DNA from: Ralstonia sp. UNC404CL21Col
GTDB lineage: Bacteria; Pseudomonadota; Gammaproteobacteria; Burkholderiales; Burkholderiaceae
Reading direction: 5' to 3'
Length of the DNA stretch: 64,000 bases
Assembly: GCF_000620465.1 (NCBI RefSeq)
Contig: NZ_JIBE01000004.1
Location: 1,488,001 to 1,552,000 of the forward strand
The first letter of the stretch is position 1. Each line of letters starts with the position of its first letter. The translations under genes were made by a program, and so were the position numbers. Below the pieces are notes generated by a model that made no database searches, was not told where the DNA came from, and saw only the letters and a program-made list of their open reading frames with translations. Below, piece by piece: positions 24,836 to 33,699 of the stretch.

Positions 24836-25636
24836 ATGACTTCCCACGCGCATCTGCAATACATCCTTCGCCTGGCCGACAACGCGCTCATCCTCGGCCA
24901 GCGCAACGCGGAATGGACCGGCCACGGCCCCGTGCTGGAAGAAGACATCGCGCTGTCCAACCTCAGTCTTGATCTGATCGGCCAGGCGCGGTTGCTCTAC
25001 ACGCGGGCAGGGCAGATCGAAGGCGAGATCACAGGCACACCGCGCACGGAAGACGACTATGCCTATTGGCGCGCTGAGCCCGCTTTCCGCAATTACACGC
25101 TGCTCGAGCTGCCCCATGCCGGGCCGCTGGTCGCGACATCGGCGACGACGCGCGACTACGCCGTCACCATCGTCCGCCACTTCCTGTACGCCGCGTTGAT
25201 GGTGCCGCTATGGGAAGCGTTGACGCGTTCGACCGACGCCGAGCTGGCCGCCATTGCCGCCAAATCCGTGAAGGAGATGCGTTACCACCTCGCCCATACG
25301 CGCGACTGGCTCGTGCGCTTCGGTGATGGCACCGACGAATCGCATGCACGTGCGCAGGCCGCGCTCGATTGGCTGATGCCGTACACGAACGAATTTTTTG
25401 CCGCGGACGACGTTGAAACGGCAGCGGCCGAAGCCGGCATCGGCGTGCGTCCGGCAGACCTGCGCGACGCATGGGAGGCGACGGTGCGTGACGCGCTGGA
25501 TGAGGCCACGCTGCGCTGGCCCGAGCCCGGCCCCTATGTCAGCACCGGCAAGCACGGCGTGCATTCCGAGCATATGGGCTATCTGCTGGCCGAGATGCAG
25601 GGATTGGCGCGCCAGTTCCCGGGGGCATCGTGGTAA
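24836..25636 (+). CDS. paaC: 1,2-phenylacetyl-CoA epoxidase subunit PaaC
   Basis: 266 residues from ATG 24836 (a GTG one codon before is equally possible). It is a ferritin-like structural partner of PaaA: LRLADNALILGQRNAEWTGHGPVLEEDIALSNLSLDLIGQAR, and KEMRYHLAHTRDWLVRFGDGT. PaaC lacks the full diiron site in known members and forms a heterodimer with PaaA. Its stop overlaps the GTG start of paaD. Confidence 0.96.
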   Translation: MTSHAHLQYILRLADNALILGQRNAEWTGHGPVLEEDIALSNLSLDLIGQARLLYTRAGQIEGEITGTPRTEDDYAYWRAEPAFRNYTLLELPHAGPLVATSATTRDYAVTIVRHFLYAALMVPLWEALTRSTDAELAAIAAKSVKEMRYHLAHTRDWLVRFGDGTDESHARAQAALDWLMPYTNEFFAADDVETAAAEAGIGVRPADLRDAWEATVRDALDEATLRWPEPGPYVSTGKHGVHSEHMGYLLAEMQGLARQFPGASW

Positions 25637-26142
25637 GCGAGCGATTGCAGCGCGCGCGCATCGCGCTGGAGGCCGTCACCGACCCGGAGATTCCCGTGGT
25701 GACGATTGCCGAACTGGGCATCCTGCGCGATCTCCAGCTCGACGATGCCGGCACACTGGTCGCGACGATTACGCCCACGTATTCCGGCTGCCCTGCCATG
25801 GAGCAGATTTCCGATGACGTGAGCCGGGCGTTGCAGGCAGCGGACGTGGGTGCGTATCGCGTGCGTTCGGTGCTGTCGCCGGCATGGACCACGGATTGGA
25901 TTACCGCTGAAGGGCGCCGCAAGCTGCGCGACTTTGGCATTGCCCCGCCGGCGCACGTGGCGGACGACGGCGGGGCTCGCCCGATTCGTCTCACGCGTCC
26001 CGCGCAGGCCGAGCAGATCGCCTGCCCGCAATGCGGGTCGCACGATACAGCGCTCATTTCCGCCTTCGGCTCAACGGCCTGCAAAGCGCTGTACCGCTGC
26101 CGCGCGTGCCGCGAGCCGTTCGACTACTTCAAGCCTTACTGA
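25630..26142 (+). CDS. paaD: Phenylacetate-CoA oxygenase maturation protein PaaD (MIP18/DUF59 type)
   Basis: 170 residues with a GTG start inside the end of paaC. The N-terminal MIP18/DUF59 domain (VTDPEIPVVTIAELGILRDL, residues about 15-110, with TYSGCPAMEQI) is an iron-sulfur or iron assembly factor type. The C-terminal zinc-ribbon-like Cys set is CPQCGSHDTALIS then YRCRACREPFD. PaaD is required for activity of the epoxidase and may load metal or Fe-S centres into PaaA/PaaE; the exact step is not known. Confidence 0.94.
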   Translation: MVSERLQRARIALEAVTDPEIPVVTIAELGILRDLQLDDAGTLVATITPTYSGCPAMEQISDDVSRALQAADVGAYRVRSVLSPAWTTDWITAEGRRKLRDFGIAPPAHVADDGGARPIRLTRPAQAEQIACPQCGSHDTALISAFGSTACKALYRCRACREPFDYFKPY

Positions 26143-26162
26143 GCCCACCGGGCACGACCGCC

Positions 26163-27263
26163 ATGACCCCGCAATTCCACCCCTTGCGTGTTGCCGAAGT
26201 GCGCGGCGAGACGGCCGATACGATTTCCGTGCGCTTTGACGTGCCGAATGACCTGCGCGATGCGTACCGCTTTACGCAGGGGCAGTTCCTGACGCTGCGC
26301 GTGCCGCCGGGCCAATTGCCCGGACATGAAGAACTGCGGCGTTCGTATTCGATCTGCTGCGCCGTGCAGGACTACGACGCGCACGGCGAGTTGCGTGTCG
26401 CGGTCAAGCGTGTCGATGCGGGGGTCTTCTCCAACCACTTGCACGATCGCATCCGCGTGGGCCAGACGCTCGATGTGCTGCCGCCGGATGGCCGCTTCTA
26501 CGTGCCGCTCGCGGCCGAAAGCGCGCGCCACTACGTCGCCTTTGCGGCCGGCAGCGGCATCACGCCGATCCTGTCGCTCATCAAGACGACGCTGGCTGCG
26601 GAGCCGCAGAGCCGCTTCACGCTGGTCTACGGCAATCGCAGCATCGACAGCATCATCTTTGGCGAGGCACTCGAAGACCTGAAGGACCGCTATCTCGATC
26701 GCTTCGCGCTGTATCACGTGCTGTCGCGCCAGGCGCAGGAGATTGCGCTGTTCAACGGCCGGCTCGACGGTGCGAAGGTGCATGCGTTTCTGGACACGCT
26801 GATTCCGCCCGACGATATCGATGCCGCTTTCATCTGCGGCCCGTCGACGATGATCGATGCCGTGGAAGCCGCGCTGCTCGAGCGCGGTGTGCCGCGCGAG
26901 CGCGTGCATGCCGAACGCTTTGGCGTACCGGTGGGCGATGCGACGACAGCGGCCAAACCACGCAAGCATGCCGCCGTCGCGGGCGATGTGGCGCTGACCG
27001 TTGTGCTCGACGGCAAATCGCACGAGGTGCCGATGGCGGGCGACGCCAAGGTGCTGGACAGTGCGCTGAGTGCGGGGCTGGATCTGCCCTATGCGTGCAA
27101 GGGCGGCGTGTGCTGCACGTGCCGCGCCAAGGTGCTGGAAGGCCGTGTGGAGATGGAGAAGAACTTCACGCTGGAAGACTGGGAGATCCAGCAGGGGTTT
27201 GTGCTGACCTGCCAGGCGCGGCCGCTCACGCAGCGCGTGGTGGTCAGCTACGACGAGCGTTGA
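26163..27263 (+). CDS. paaE: 1,2-phenylacetyl-CoA epoxidase reductase subunit PaaE
   Basis: 366 residues. The N-terminal ferredoxin-NADP reductase domain has the FAD motif RRSYSICC (about residues 58-66) and the NAD(P) motif FAAGSGITPILSLIKTTL. The C-terminal plant-type [2Fe-2S] domain has cysteines in YACKGGVCCTC (C-x4-C-x2-C) and LTCQ. It passes electrons from NADPH to the PaaA diiron centre. It is the last gene of the operon. The stop is three bases from the stop codon of the convergent TetR gene, with no terminator seen between them. Confidence 0.97.
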   Translation: MTPQFHPLRVAEVRGETADTISVRFDVPNDLRDAYRFTQGQFLTLRVPPGQLPGHEELRRSYSICCAVQDYDAHGELRVAVKRVDAGVFSNHLHDRIRVGQTLDVLPPDGRFYVPLAAESARHYVAFAAGSGITPILSLIKTTLAAEPQSRFTLVYGNRSIDSIIFGEALEDLKDRYLDRFALYHVLSRQAQEIALFNGRLDGAKVHAFLDTLIPPDDIDAAFICGPSTMIDAVEAALLERGVPRERVHAERFGVPVGDATTAAKPRKHAAVAGDVALTVVLDGKSHEVPMAGDAKVLDSALSAGLDLPYACKGGVCCTCRAKVLEGRVEMEKNFTLEDWEIQQGFVLTCQARPLTQRVVVSYDER

Positions 27264-27266
27264 ACG

Positions 27267-27905
27267 TCAGCCCTTCTTGCTGTCCGGGCCGCCGAGCCCG
27301 CCGAGCCCGCCGAGCCCGTTCTCCAGCATGTCGATCACCATTTCCGCATAGCCTTCATACGAAAGCGGCCCGTCGGGTTTGAGCCAGGTGAAGGTCCAGT
27401 TCATCATGCCGAACAGCATCATCGTGATGGGCGTGCGGTTGGCCTCGTCCACCTTGCCCGGGTAAGCCGCCCCGAGCTGTCGGCCCACCGCGGCCACCAC
27501 GTCGCGTTCACGCGCGAGCACGATGTCACGCTGCTCCGGCGCCAGGTATTTCACATCATTGAGCAAGGCCACATGCCGCGTGCGCGATGTGGCGTATTCG
27601 GCCAGGAACGTACGGATCAGCAGATGCAGCGTGGCGCGTGCCGAGAGCTTGGCGTGGCGCGCGTCGCTCTCGGCGCGTTCGACCAGATCGGCCAGCCGGC
27701 GCGTGTAGCGGTCGAGCAGGTCGAACAGGATGGCTTCCTTGCCTTCGTAGTAGTGATACAGGCGCGATTTGGAACCGCCGCACGCAGCGGCCAGCTGGTT
27801 CATCGACACGCTCGGGTAGCTGTCGGCCGCAAAGGCTTCGGCGGCGGTGTCGAGCACGCTTTCGCGGCGCAACTCGAATTCGTCTTCGTTCTTGACGCGG
27901 GACAT
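27267..27905 (-). CDS. paaR: TetR-family regulator of phenylacetate catabolism (PaaR-like)
   Basis: 212 residues starting MSRVKNEDEFELRRESVLD. The helix-turn-helix is at residues about 10-57 (VLDTAAEAFAADSYPSVSMNQLAAACGGSKSRLYHYYEGKEAIL), and a PaaR/TetR_C_33-like effector domain fills the rest. It is convergent with paaE and is the natural reader of the CCGACCGGTCGG operator in front of paaA; this is an inference from position and family. Its C-terminus ends GLGGLGGLGG, coded by a 9-base tandem repeat, a possible slippage site. Confidence 0.88.
   Translation of the reverse strand: MSRVKNEDEFELRRESVLDTAAEAFAADSYPSVSMNQLAAACGGSKSRLYHYYEGKEAILFDLLDRYTRRLADLVERAESDARHAKLSARATLHLLIRTFLAEYATSRTRHVALLNDVKYLAPEQRDIVLARERDVVAAVGRQLGAAYPGKVDEANRTPITMMLFGMMNWTFTWLKPDGPLSYEGYAEMVIDMLENGLGGLGGLGGPDSKKG
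27288..27318. repeat. Triple 9-base tandem repeat in the 3' end of the TetR gene
   Basis: Three near-exact copies of GCCGAGCCC (about 27291-27317) encode the Leu/Gly-rich tail. Copy-number change would add or remove three residues without breaking the frame. Confidence 0.7.
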
Positions 27906-27991
27906 GGCGGGCGGCACATCGGTTGGATGGCCGCCATGTTAACCGGCTGCGTCGCGGTGTGTCGATGCTGCATTGATGCTGCAACAAGGCG

Positions 27992-28807
27992 TCAGACGGT
28001 TTCGTGCACGCCCAGGAAATCCAGCACGGCTTCAACAAACGCGTCCGGCTGCTCCACGTTGGCGAGATGCACGGTGTCGAGCAGGCGCAGTTGCGCGCCC
28101 GGAATGGCGGCGGCAATTTCCTCGCCGTGGCGGGCAGACGTCACGGTGTCGTGCTGGCCGGCAATGACGAGCGTCGGATGCGTGATCAGCGTGATCGTGC
28201 GGCGCAGGTCGGCATCGCGCACGGCTGCCCAGCCGCCGATGATGCCCTCGCGCGGCGTTGCCAGCAGCGTGCGTCGGAACGGCGCAACGGCCGGGTCATT
28301 GGCCTCGAGCATGCGCGCCGGAAACCAGTTGCGTAGAAACGTTTCCGTTGTTGCCTGCATGTCGGGCGCTTGCTGAAGCTCGGCGATGGCCTGATCGAAA
28401 TACTGCGTCGGGCCGATGTGCGCGGCCGTATTGGAGAGGATCAACCGGTCGATGCGTTCCGGCACATGGATCGCCAGCCACTGCGCCACGATGCCGCCGA
28501 GCGACAGCCCCAGCATATGCACGCGCTGGATGCCCAGCGCATCGAGCAGCTCGACCACGTCACGACCGAGCCGATCGATCGAATAGGCGCCGGCTGGCGC
28601 ATCCGAAGCGCCGTGGCCGCGCGCGTCGTAGCGCAGCACGTGGAAGTGTTCGGCCAGGCGCGGCACGGTCACGTCCCACATGTGCAGGTCGGTGCCGATG
28701 GAGTTGGACAGCAGCAGGACGGGCTTGCCGGCGGTGCCATCAAAGCGATAGGCGAGGCGTGTGCCGTCACCGGCGGTGAAGAAGGAGAGGTCGTTGCGGG
28801 TGGTCAT
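27992..28807 (-). CDS. pcaD: 3-oxoadipate enol-lactonase PcaD
   Basis: 271 residues, alpha/beta-hydrolase fold. The catalytic triad is visible as Ser102 (GLSLGG), Asp220 (AGQHD) and His247 (DTVHLAN), and the oxyanion region as NSIGTDLHMWD. Family signature YDARGHGASDAPAGAYSIDRLGRD fits PcaD closely. It hydrolyses 3-oxoadipate enol-lactone to 3-oxoadipate in the beta-ketoadipate pathway. It stands alone here without other pca genes, but its product joins the phenylacetate route at 3-oxoadipyl-CoA. A LysR gene is divergent from it. Confidence 0.9.
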   Translation of the reverse strand: MTTRNDLSFFTAGDGTRLAYRFDGTAGKPVLLLSNSIGTDLHMWDVTVPRLAEHFHVLRYDARGHGASDAPAGAYSIDRLGRDVVELLDALGIQRVHMLGLSLGGIVAQWLAIHVPERIDRLILSNTAAHIGPTQYFDQAIAELQQAPDMQATTETFLRNWFPARMLEANDPAVAPFRRTLLATPREGIIGGWAAVRDADLRRTITLITHPTLVIAGQHDTVTSARHGEEIAAAIPGAQLRLLDTVHLANVEQPDAFVEAVLDFLGVHETV

Positions 28808-28885
28808 GTCGGGCTCCTGAGAAAGACGGTGGAAACGATTGGGATGCCGTCATCCTAGAAGCCGACGCGGTTGGCGGATACTATG

Positions 28886-28901
28886 AAGTTTTGACGAACT
28901 T
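28886..28901. promoter_or_regulatory. Candidate LysR-type binding dyad
   Basis: AAGTT, six bases, AACTT forms a small dyad in the divergent intergenic region, 18 bases upstream of the LysR start at 28919 and 79 bases from the pcaD start. Position and T-rich half sites fit a LysR box; the match is short. Confidence 0.4.
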
Positions 28902-28918
28902 TGTAGGTTTTGCCGACA

Positions 28919-29869
28919 ATGCAGAACTTCACGCTTCATGAGCTGCAGTGCTTCGACGCGGTGGTCACCGGTGGCAGTTTCCAGGCGGCAGCCGAGCGGT
29001 TGCATCGCTCGCACCCGTCTGTGTTTGCGGCGGTCGCCAAGCTGGAAGAACAGTTGGGTCTAAACCTGCTGGATCGCAGCGGTTATCGCGTGCGCTTGAC
29101 GGAAGCGGGGCGATCGTTCCACCGCAAGGTGCAATCGTTGCTGCGTGAGAGCGAGGAGCTGCGGACCCACGCAAAACAGCTCGCGATGGGCGAGGAGGCC
29201 GAGCTGCGCGTGGTGCTGGGTGACCTGTGTCCGCTGCAGCCCGTTCTGGCACTGCTGAGTCAATTCTTCGGCCAGTGCCGGCAAACGCGGCTGCAATTGC
29301 AGTTCGAAGCGGTCACCGGGCCATGGGAGCGCTTGCTGGAAGACGATGCGGACCTGATCGTGCACCGCGTGCCGAAAGGCGACGTGCGCATGGAGTGGAT
29401 CGACTTGGGCAAGATCGCCATGGTGCCGGTGGTGGCGCCGGGGTTTTTGCCGTTCGCCATCACGTCGGCCATCACGCCTCAGCAGATGCAGCGCTTCATG
29501 CAGTGCGTCATCAACGATTCCGCACGGAACCCGCCTGAGCAATCCCATTACGTCATCGACGGTGCGCCGCAGTGCGCCGTGCCGGACCAATTGATGAAGA
29601 AAGAGTTGATCCTCCACGGCATGGCGTGGGGGCATCTGCCGCGTTTCCTGATCGAGACGGAGCTGCGCGAGGGGACGTTGCTGTCGATTGCGGGGCGCCA
29701 TTTTCCCGGCATGGTGCAGGAACTGGTGGTCGCGCGCCGGCGCGATCAGCCGCATGGGCCGGTCGCCAACCGGCTGTGGGACTTCCTTGGCGACCACGCG
29801 CCGGTGCTCAAGCCGGCGTTGGGCCGTATGCCACGTCAGGGGGCCGCGGCCGGCCGAAAGCGCGTGTAG
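28919..29869 (+). CDS. LysR-family transcriptional regulator
   Basis: 316 residues starting MQNFTLHELQCFDAVVTGGSFQAAAERLHRSHPSV. The helix-turn-helix is in the first 60 residues; the substrate domain runs from about 88 to 300 and includes ELRVVLGDLCPLQPVLALLSQFFGQ. It is divergent from pcaD and probably controls it, although its effector domain is not obviously of the PcaQ type. A 16-base dyad in the gap is the candidate site. Confidence 0.85.
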   Translation: MQNFTLHELQCFDAVVTGGSFQAAAERLHRSHPSVFAAVAKLEEQLGLNLLDRSGYRVRLTEAGRSFHRKVQSLLRESEELRTHAKQLAMGEEAELRVVLGDLCPLQPVLALLSQFFGQCRQTRLQLQFEAVTGPWERLLEDDADLIVHRVPKGDVRMEWIDLGKIAMVPVVAPGFLPFAITSAITPQQMQRFMQCVINDSARNPPEQSHYVIDGAPQCAVPDQLMKKELILHGMAWGHLPRFLIETELREGTLLSIAGRHFPGMVQELVVARRRDQPHGPVANRLWDFLGDHAPVLKPALGRMPRQGAAAGRKRV

Positions 29870-29988
29870 TTTGCAGACACGTCCATGCCTGGGCAGGCTC
29901 GCCATCTAGTCGGCTTGGCGGAGTGCCCGCCGCGCGGTTCCGGACTATAACCATTCATGCCCGACCCTTTCACGGGCAAAGGTGGTGA

Positions 29989-30810
29989 ATGATGAGCACA
30001 CATGGCACCGATCAGGTTTTCTCGGGTTCCATTCCCGAGCTGTACGACACGCTGCTGGTGCCGCTGATCTTCGCGCCGTATGCGCAGGACATGGCCGCGC
30101 GGGCGGCGGCATGTCAGCCGCTGCGCGTGCTGGAGGTGGCCGCCGGTACCGGCGCGGTGACGCGTGCCTTGGCGCAAGCACTGCCGGCCACCACCGAGAT
30201 TGTGGCGACCGATCTGAACCCCCCAATGCTAGAGCGTGCGGCGGCCGTGGGCACATGCCGGCCCGTCACGTGGCAGCCGGCGGATGCGCAGCAACTTCCG
30301 TTTGCCGACGGCAGTTTCGATTTGGTGATCTGCCAGTTTGGCGTGATGTTCTTTCCGGACCGGCCCAAGGCCTTTGCCGAAGCACGACGTGTGCTGACGG
30401 CGGGCGGCAAGCTGCTCTTCAGCGTGTGGGACCGGATCGAAGATAACGACTTTGCGAATGCGGTGACGAAGGCGCTGGCGAAACGCTTTCCCGAAAACCC
30501 GCCGATGTTTCTCGCGCGCACGCCCCATGGCCATTACGATCCGGCGCCGATTCAGGCCGACGCCCGCGCGGGCGGCTTCACCGCCGAGGTCACGTACGAC
30601 GTTGTCACCGCATGCAGCCGGGCAGACACCGCGCGCACCGTCGCCACCGCCTATTGCCAAGGCACGCCGGTGCGCGCCGAGCTGGAGGCGATCGGTGGCA
30701 ATGCACTGGCCGACGCCACTGACGTGTGTACCGATGCGTTGGCCGCCCGGTTCGGCGCAGGGCCGGTCGAAGGCAAGATCCAGGCGCTGATGTTCAGCGT
30801 GACAGCCTGA
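29989..30810 (+). CDS. Class I SAM-dependent methyltransferase
   Basis: 273 residues. The Rossmann-type methyltransferase motif I is VLEVAAGTGAVTRAL (about residues 45-60), motif II is TEIVATDLNPPML, post-II is DAQQLPFADGSFDLVICQFGVMFFPD, and it ends with a short C-terminal helical part. It is of the Methyltransf_11 type (UbiE-like). The substrate is unknown. A start at the first ATG (29989) or the second one codon on (29992) is possible; the ribosome binding site AAAGGTGG serves both. Confidence 0.85.
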   Translation: MMSTHGTDQVFSGSIPELYDTLLVPLIFAPYAQDMAARAAACQPLRVLEVAAGTGAVTRALAQALPATTEIVATDLNPPMLERAAAVGTCRPVTWQPADAQQLPFADGSFDLVICQFGVMFFPDRPKAFAEARRVLTAGGKLLFSVWDRIEDNDFANAVTKALAKRFPENPPMFLARTPHGHYDPAPIQADARAGGFTAEVTYDVVTACSRADTARTVATAYCQGTPVRAELEAIGGNALADATDVCTDALAARFGAGPVEGKIQALMFSVTA

Positions 30811-30819
30811 AGCGGGCGA

Positions 30820-31425
30820 TCAAGCGGCTTGCTTGGTCGCGCTCATGTAGTTGCGGTTGTAGTTGAGCACCCGGCCCGTGGGCAGGTCATAGCCGACGCG
30901 CCCCGTCAGGGTTTCCAGCGCTCGGCCATACAGGTGGAAATGGCGGGTGGGTGTGTTGCCCAGCACGTGGATGCTGTGGATGTCGTCGTCGAGGAACGTG
31001 ATGGGCGTGCCGGGCTGTACCACGACTTCGCGCGACAGGGCCAGTGTGGCGCGCTCGGGGTCGCGGCCGTCGTCGGTGCGTGTGTAGACGCGGTTCAACT
31101 CTTCGCCTTCGAGCGCCACGATGACGGCCCACGTGGTGTGGTTGTGCGGCGGCGTGGTCTTGCCCGGGTTGATGGAGTTCAGGTACAGCGCGAAGGTCTG
31201 ATCGGGCTCCACGTGCAGCAGGTAACGGCTGGAGGCATCGGCATCGCCCGCAGCGGGCGGCGGGAAAGCGTCGAGCGGGAACAGCGCTTCCTGTGCGGCA
31301 AGTTCATGCAGGCGATCGGCAATGCGCGCAAGCGATGCCTGCGTAATGCCATCTTGCGCGGCAATGGCGCGGATGGCGACGAGGGTCTGGCGGACGGCGT
31401 GGTCGCGTTGCTGGGCGAGGCTCAT
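30820..31425 (-). CDS. Cysteine dioxygenase-family cupin (thiol dioxygenase)
   Basis: 201 residues, cupin fold. The iron ligands are the H94-N-H96 pair in TTPPHNHTTWA and His150 or His153 in DDDIHSIH. The family segments VEPDQTFALYLNSINPGK and ALEGEELNRVYTR are present. The protein has no cysteine at all, so the Cys-Tyr crosslink of eukaryotic cysteine dioxygenase is absent; bacterial enzymes of this kind may prefer 3-mercaptopropionate or related thiols. It would turn a thiol into a sulfinate. It is convergent with the methyltransferase and next to metC. Confidence 0.82.
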   Translation of the reverse strand: MSLAQQRDHAVRQTLVAIRAIAAQDGITQASLARIADRLHELAAQEALFPLDAFPPPAAGDADASSRYLLHVEPDQTFALYLNSINPGKTTPPHNHTTWAVIVALEGEELNRVYTRTDDGRDPERATLALSREVVVQPGTPITFLDDDIHSIHVLGNTPTRHFHLYGRALETLTGRVGYDLPTGRVLNYNRNYMSATKQAA

Positions 31426-31579
31426 GGCAGCTCAAAGCGGATCGGTGAAGCACTCAGTGTAGGGCGCCGGCAGCGCACGACCAACGCAGCATCCTGCATA
31501 TGGTTAGACGCATCGGTTCGTTCTCGGGCGCGGGGTGGCGTGCCTAACATGGGCCCCTTCAGAAATACGCGAGGCCTGC

Positions 31580-32824
31580 ATGACACGCTCTTCCATCGAC
31601 GCCCATTCCAACGCGCCGGATGCCTCGGGTTCTCTTGCAACACGGCTCATCCACGTAGGCAGCCCGCCGTTCGTGGAGGGCACTGCGCCGGTCAACGTGC
31701 CGGTGGAGCGCACCAGCACCGTCCGCCATGCCAGCACCGCCGCGCAGCATGACGTCCACGCGCGCCGCAAGGCCGGCGAGAACATCGCTAGCTATGGCCG
31801 CCACGGTTCACAAACGCATCGCGCGCTGGAAGATGCGCTGCTGGCCCTTGAAGGCGGCGTGCGCGCGTTCCTTGTGCCATCGGGCTTGTCGGCGATTTCG
31901 CTGACGTTCCTGGCGCTGTTGTCACCCGGTGACCACGTGGTCGTGACAGACAGCGTGTATGCGCCCGTGCGCCGGCTCGACACTGGTCTGCTGCAACGCC
32001 TGGGCATTGAACTGACCTATGTGGACCCGCGCGACGGGCAACTCGAAGCGGCCATCCGGCCGCACACGCGGCTCATCTATACGGAATCGCCGGGGTCGCT
32101 GCTCTATGAAATCTATGACTTGCGTGCCATCGCCCGAATAGCGCAACGGCACGGCATCGCGCTGGCCACAGACAACACCTGGGCGTCTGGCATTCTCTTC
32201 CGGCCGCTCGATGCAGGTGCGGACATTTCAATCCTGGCCGCCACCAAGTACGTGGCCGGACATTCCGATGTGATGCTGGGTGCCGTCATTGCCCGCACCG
32301 ATGCCGTGGCCGCGCGTATTGCCGCCGCACATGATGTGCTCGGCCTCACGATCGGCGCCGATGATGCTTATCTGGCGCTGCGTGGCGTGCGCACGTTGCC
32401 GGTGCGCATGGCCCAGCACCAGCGCAATGCCACGCGCGTGGCGCAGTGGCTGCAGGCGCAGCCGGGTGTGGGGCGCGTGTTTTATCCGGCATTGCCGGGT
32501 GACCCGGGTTACGCGCTGTGGCAGCGGGATTTCTCGGGCGCCAACGGGCTCGTTTCATTCGTGCTGGAAGGCGCGGATCAGTACGCCGCAGAACGGGTCG
32601 CCGATGCGTTGCGGTTGTTTGCGATTGGAGCGTCGTGGGGCGGGTACGAAAGCCTCGTCACCGTGGTTGCGCCCGAAAGGCTGACGGACCACGCGCAATG
32701 GGATCAAGCCGGTGCCGTGCTGCGTCTGCATGTCGGTCTGGAAGATGCCGATGACCTGATTGCCGATCTGGAGCAGGCGCTGCAGCATGCGCCCGTGGCC
32801 GCGCTGCATGCGATTGGCGGCTGA
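31580..32824 (+). CDS. metC: Cystathionine beta-lyase (PLP-dependent)
   Basis: 414 residues starting MTRSSIDAHSNAPDASGSLATRLIHVG. It is a fold-type I PLP enzyme of the Cys/Met metabolism family. The Schiff-base lysine is K223 in ILAATKYVAGHSDVMLG; other marks are YGRHGSQTHRALEDALLALEGG, YTESPGSLLYEIYDL, TDNTWASGILFRPLDAGADIS and LFAIGASWGGYESLV. It splits cystathionine or cystine to pyruvate, ammonia and a thiol. The gene is convergent with an amino-acid ABC transporter operon, giving a sulfur amino-acid neighbourhood. Confidence 0.9.
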   Translation: MTRSSIDAHSNAPDASGSLATRLIHVGSPPFVEGTAPVNVPVERTSTVRHASTAAQHDVHARRKAGENIASYGRHGSQTHRALEDALLALEGGVRAFLVPSGLSAISLTFLALLSPGDHVVVTDSVYAPVRRLDTGLLQRLGIELTYVDPRDGQLEAAIRPHTRLIYTESPGSLLYEIYDLRAIARIAQRHGIALATDNTWASGILFRPLDAGADISILAATKYVAGHSDVMLGAVIARTDAVAARIAAAHDVLGLTIGADDAYLALRGVRTLPVRMAQHQRNATRVAQWLQAQPGVGRVFYPALPGDPGYALWQRDFSGANGLVSFVLEGADQYAAERVADALRLFAIGASWGGYESLVTVVAPERLTDHAQWDQAGAVLRLHVGLEDADDLIADLEQALQHAPVAALHAIGG

Positions 32825-32841
32825 AGGTCACAGGTCAAAGG

Positions 32842-33699
32842 TCAGACGGCAAACGTCGCGCTGGTGAAGGCAGCGTGCCATGGTGCATGCACGGTCGGTC
32901 GCGCACCTGCATGACCCGATAGCGCGCGCGATAGGAATGCACGCGTGCGGTCGCTCGTCGGGGAGGAGAAAACCTGTTCTGCCGAGCCGCGTTCCACCAC
33001 GACACCGTGTTCCGTGAACACCACCTCGTCGCTGATCGCCCGCGCGAAAGCCATTTCGTGCGTGACCAGCACGCAGGTCAAGCCATCGTCGACCAATTCG
33101 CCGATGACGTTGAGCACTTCGCCCACCGTTTCCGGATCGAGCGCGGACGTCACTTCATCGAACAGGATCAGTTCCGGCTTCATGGCCAGCGCACGCGCAA
33201 TGGCCACGCGCTGTTGCTGCCCGCCGGACAGCTGCCCCGGGTATGCACGCGCCTTGTCTGCCAGGCCCACTTTCTTGAGCAGCGCATGCGCGGTGGCTTC
33301 AGCCTCCGACCGCGCTTTGCCGAGCACGCGCACAGGCGCGGCGATCAGGTTGTCGAGCACGCTCAGGTGCGGAAACAGGTTGTATTGCTGGAACACAAAG
33401 CCGATGCGCTTGCGCAGGGCAATGGTGTCTTCTTCGGTGTTGAGCTGGTCGACGCGGATGCCGTCCACGGTGATGCTGCCGCGCTGCGGCCGAAGCAAGC
33501 CGCTGATGCAGCGCAGGAGCGTCGACTTGCCCGAGCCCGACGGCCCGATGATCGACACGGCCTGGCCACGCTGCACGTCGAGGTCGATGCCCGACAGCAC
33601 CGGCGTGATGCCGAAACTCAGATGCACGTCGCGGAGTGAGACAAGCGGTGGGGCAACCGGCGTAGATGCATCGAGAGGAAGAAGATCAGGCAGCGACAT
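32842..33699 (-). CDS. Polar amino-acid ABC transporter, ATP-binding subunit
   Basis: 285 residues of the HisP/GlnQ type. Walker A GPSGSGKST (52-60), signature LSGGQQQRVAIARAL, Walker B LILFDEVTSALDPE, and the switch His in VTHEMAFAR are all present. The first about 20 residues are a short extra tail (MSLPDLLPLDASTPVAPP). Its start overlaps the end of the upstream permease gene. It powers the transporter made with the two permeases and the binding protein in the same four-gene operon (36007-32842). Confidence 0.93.
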   Translation of the reverse strand: MSLPDLLPLDASTPVAPPLVSLRDVHLSFGITPVLSGIDLDVQRGQAVSIIGPSGSGKSTLLRCISGLLRPQRGSITVDGIRVDQLNTEEDTIALRKRIGFVFQQYNLFPHLSVLDNLIAAPVRVLGKARSEAEATAHALLKKVGLADKARAYPGQLSGGQQQRVAIARALAMKPELILFDEVTSALDPETVGEVLNVIGELVDDGLTCVLVTHEMAFARAISDEVVFTEHGVVVERGSAEQVFSSPTSDRTRAFLSRALSGHAGARPTVHAPWHAAFTSATFAV

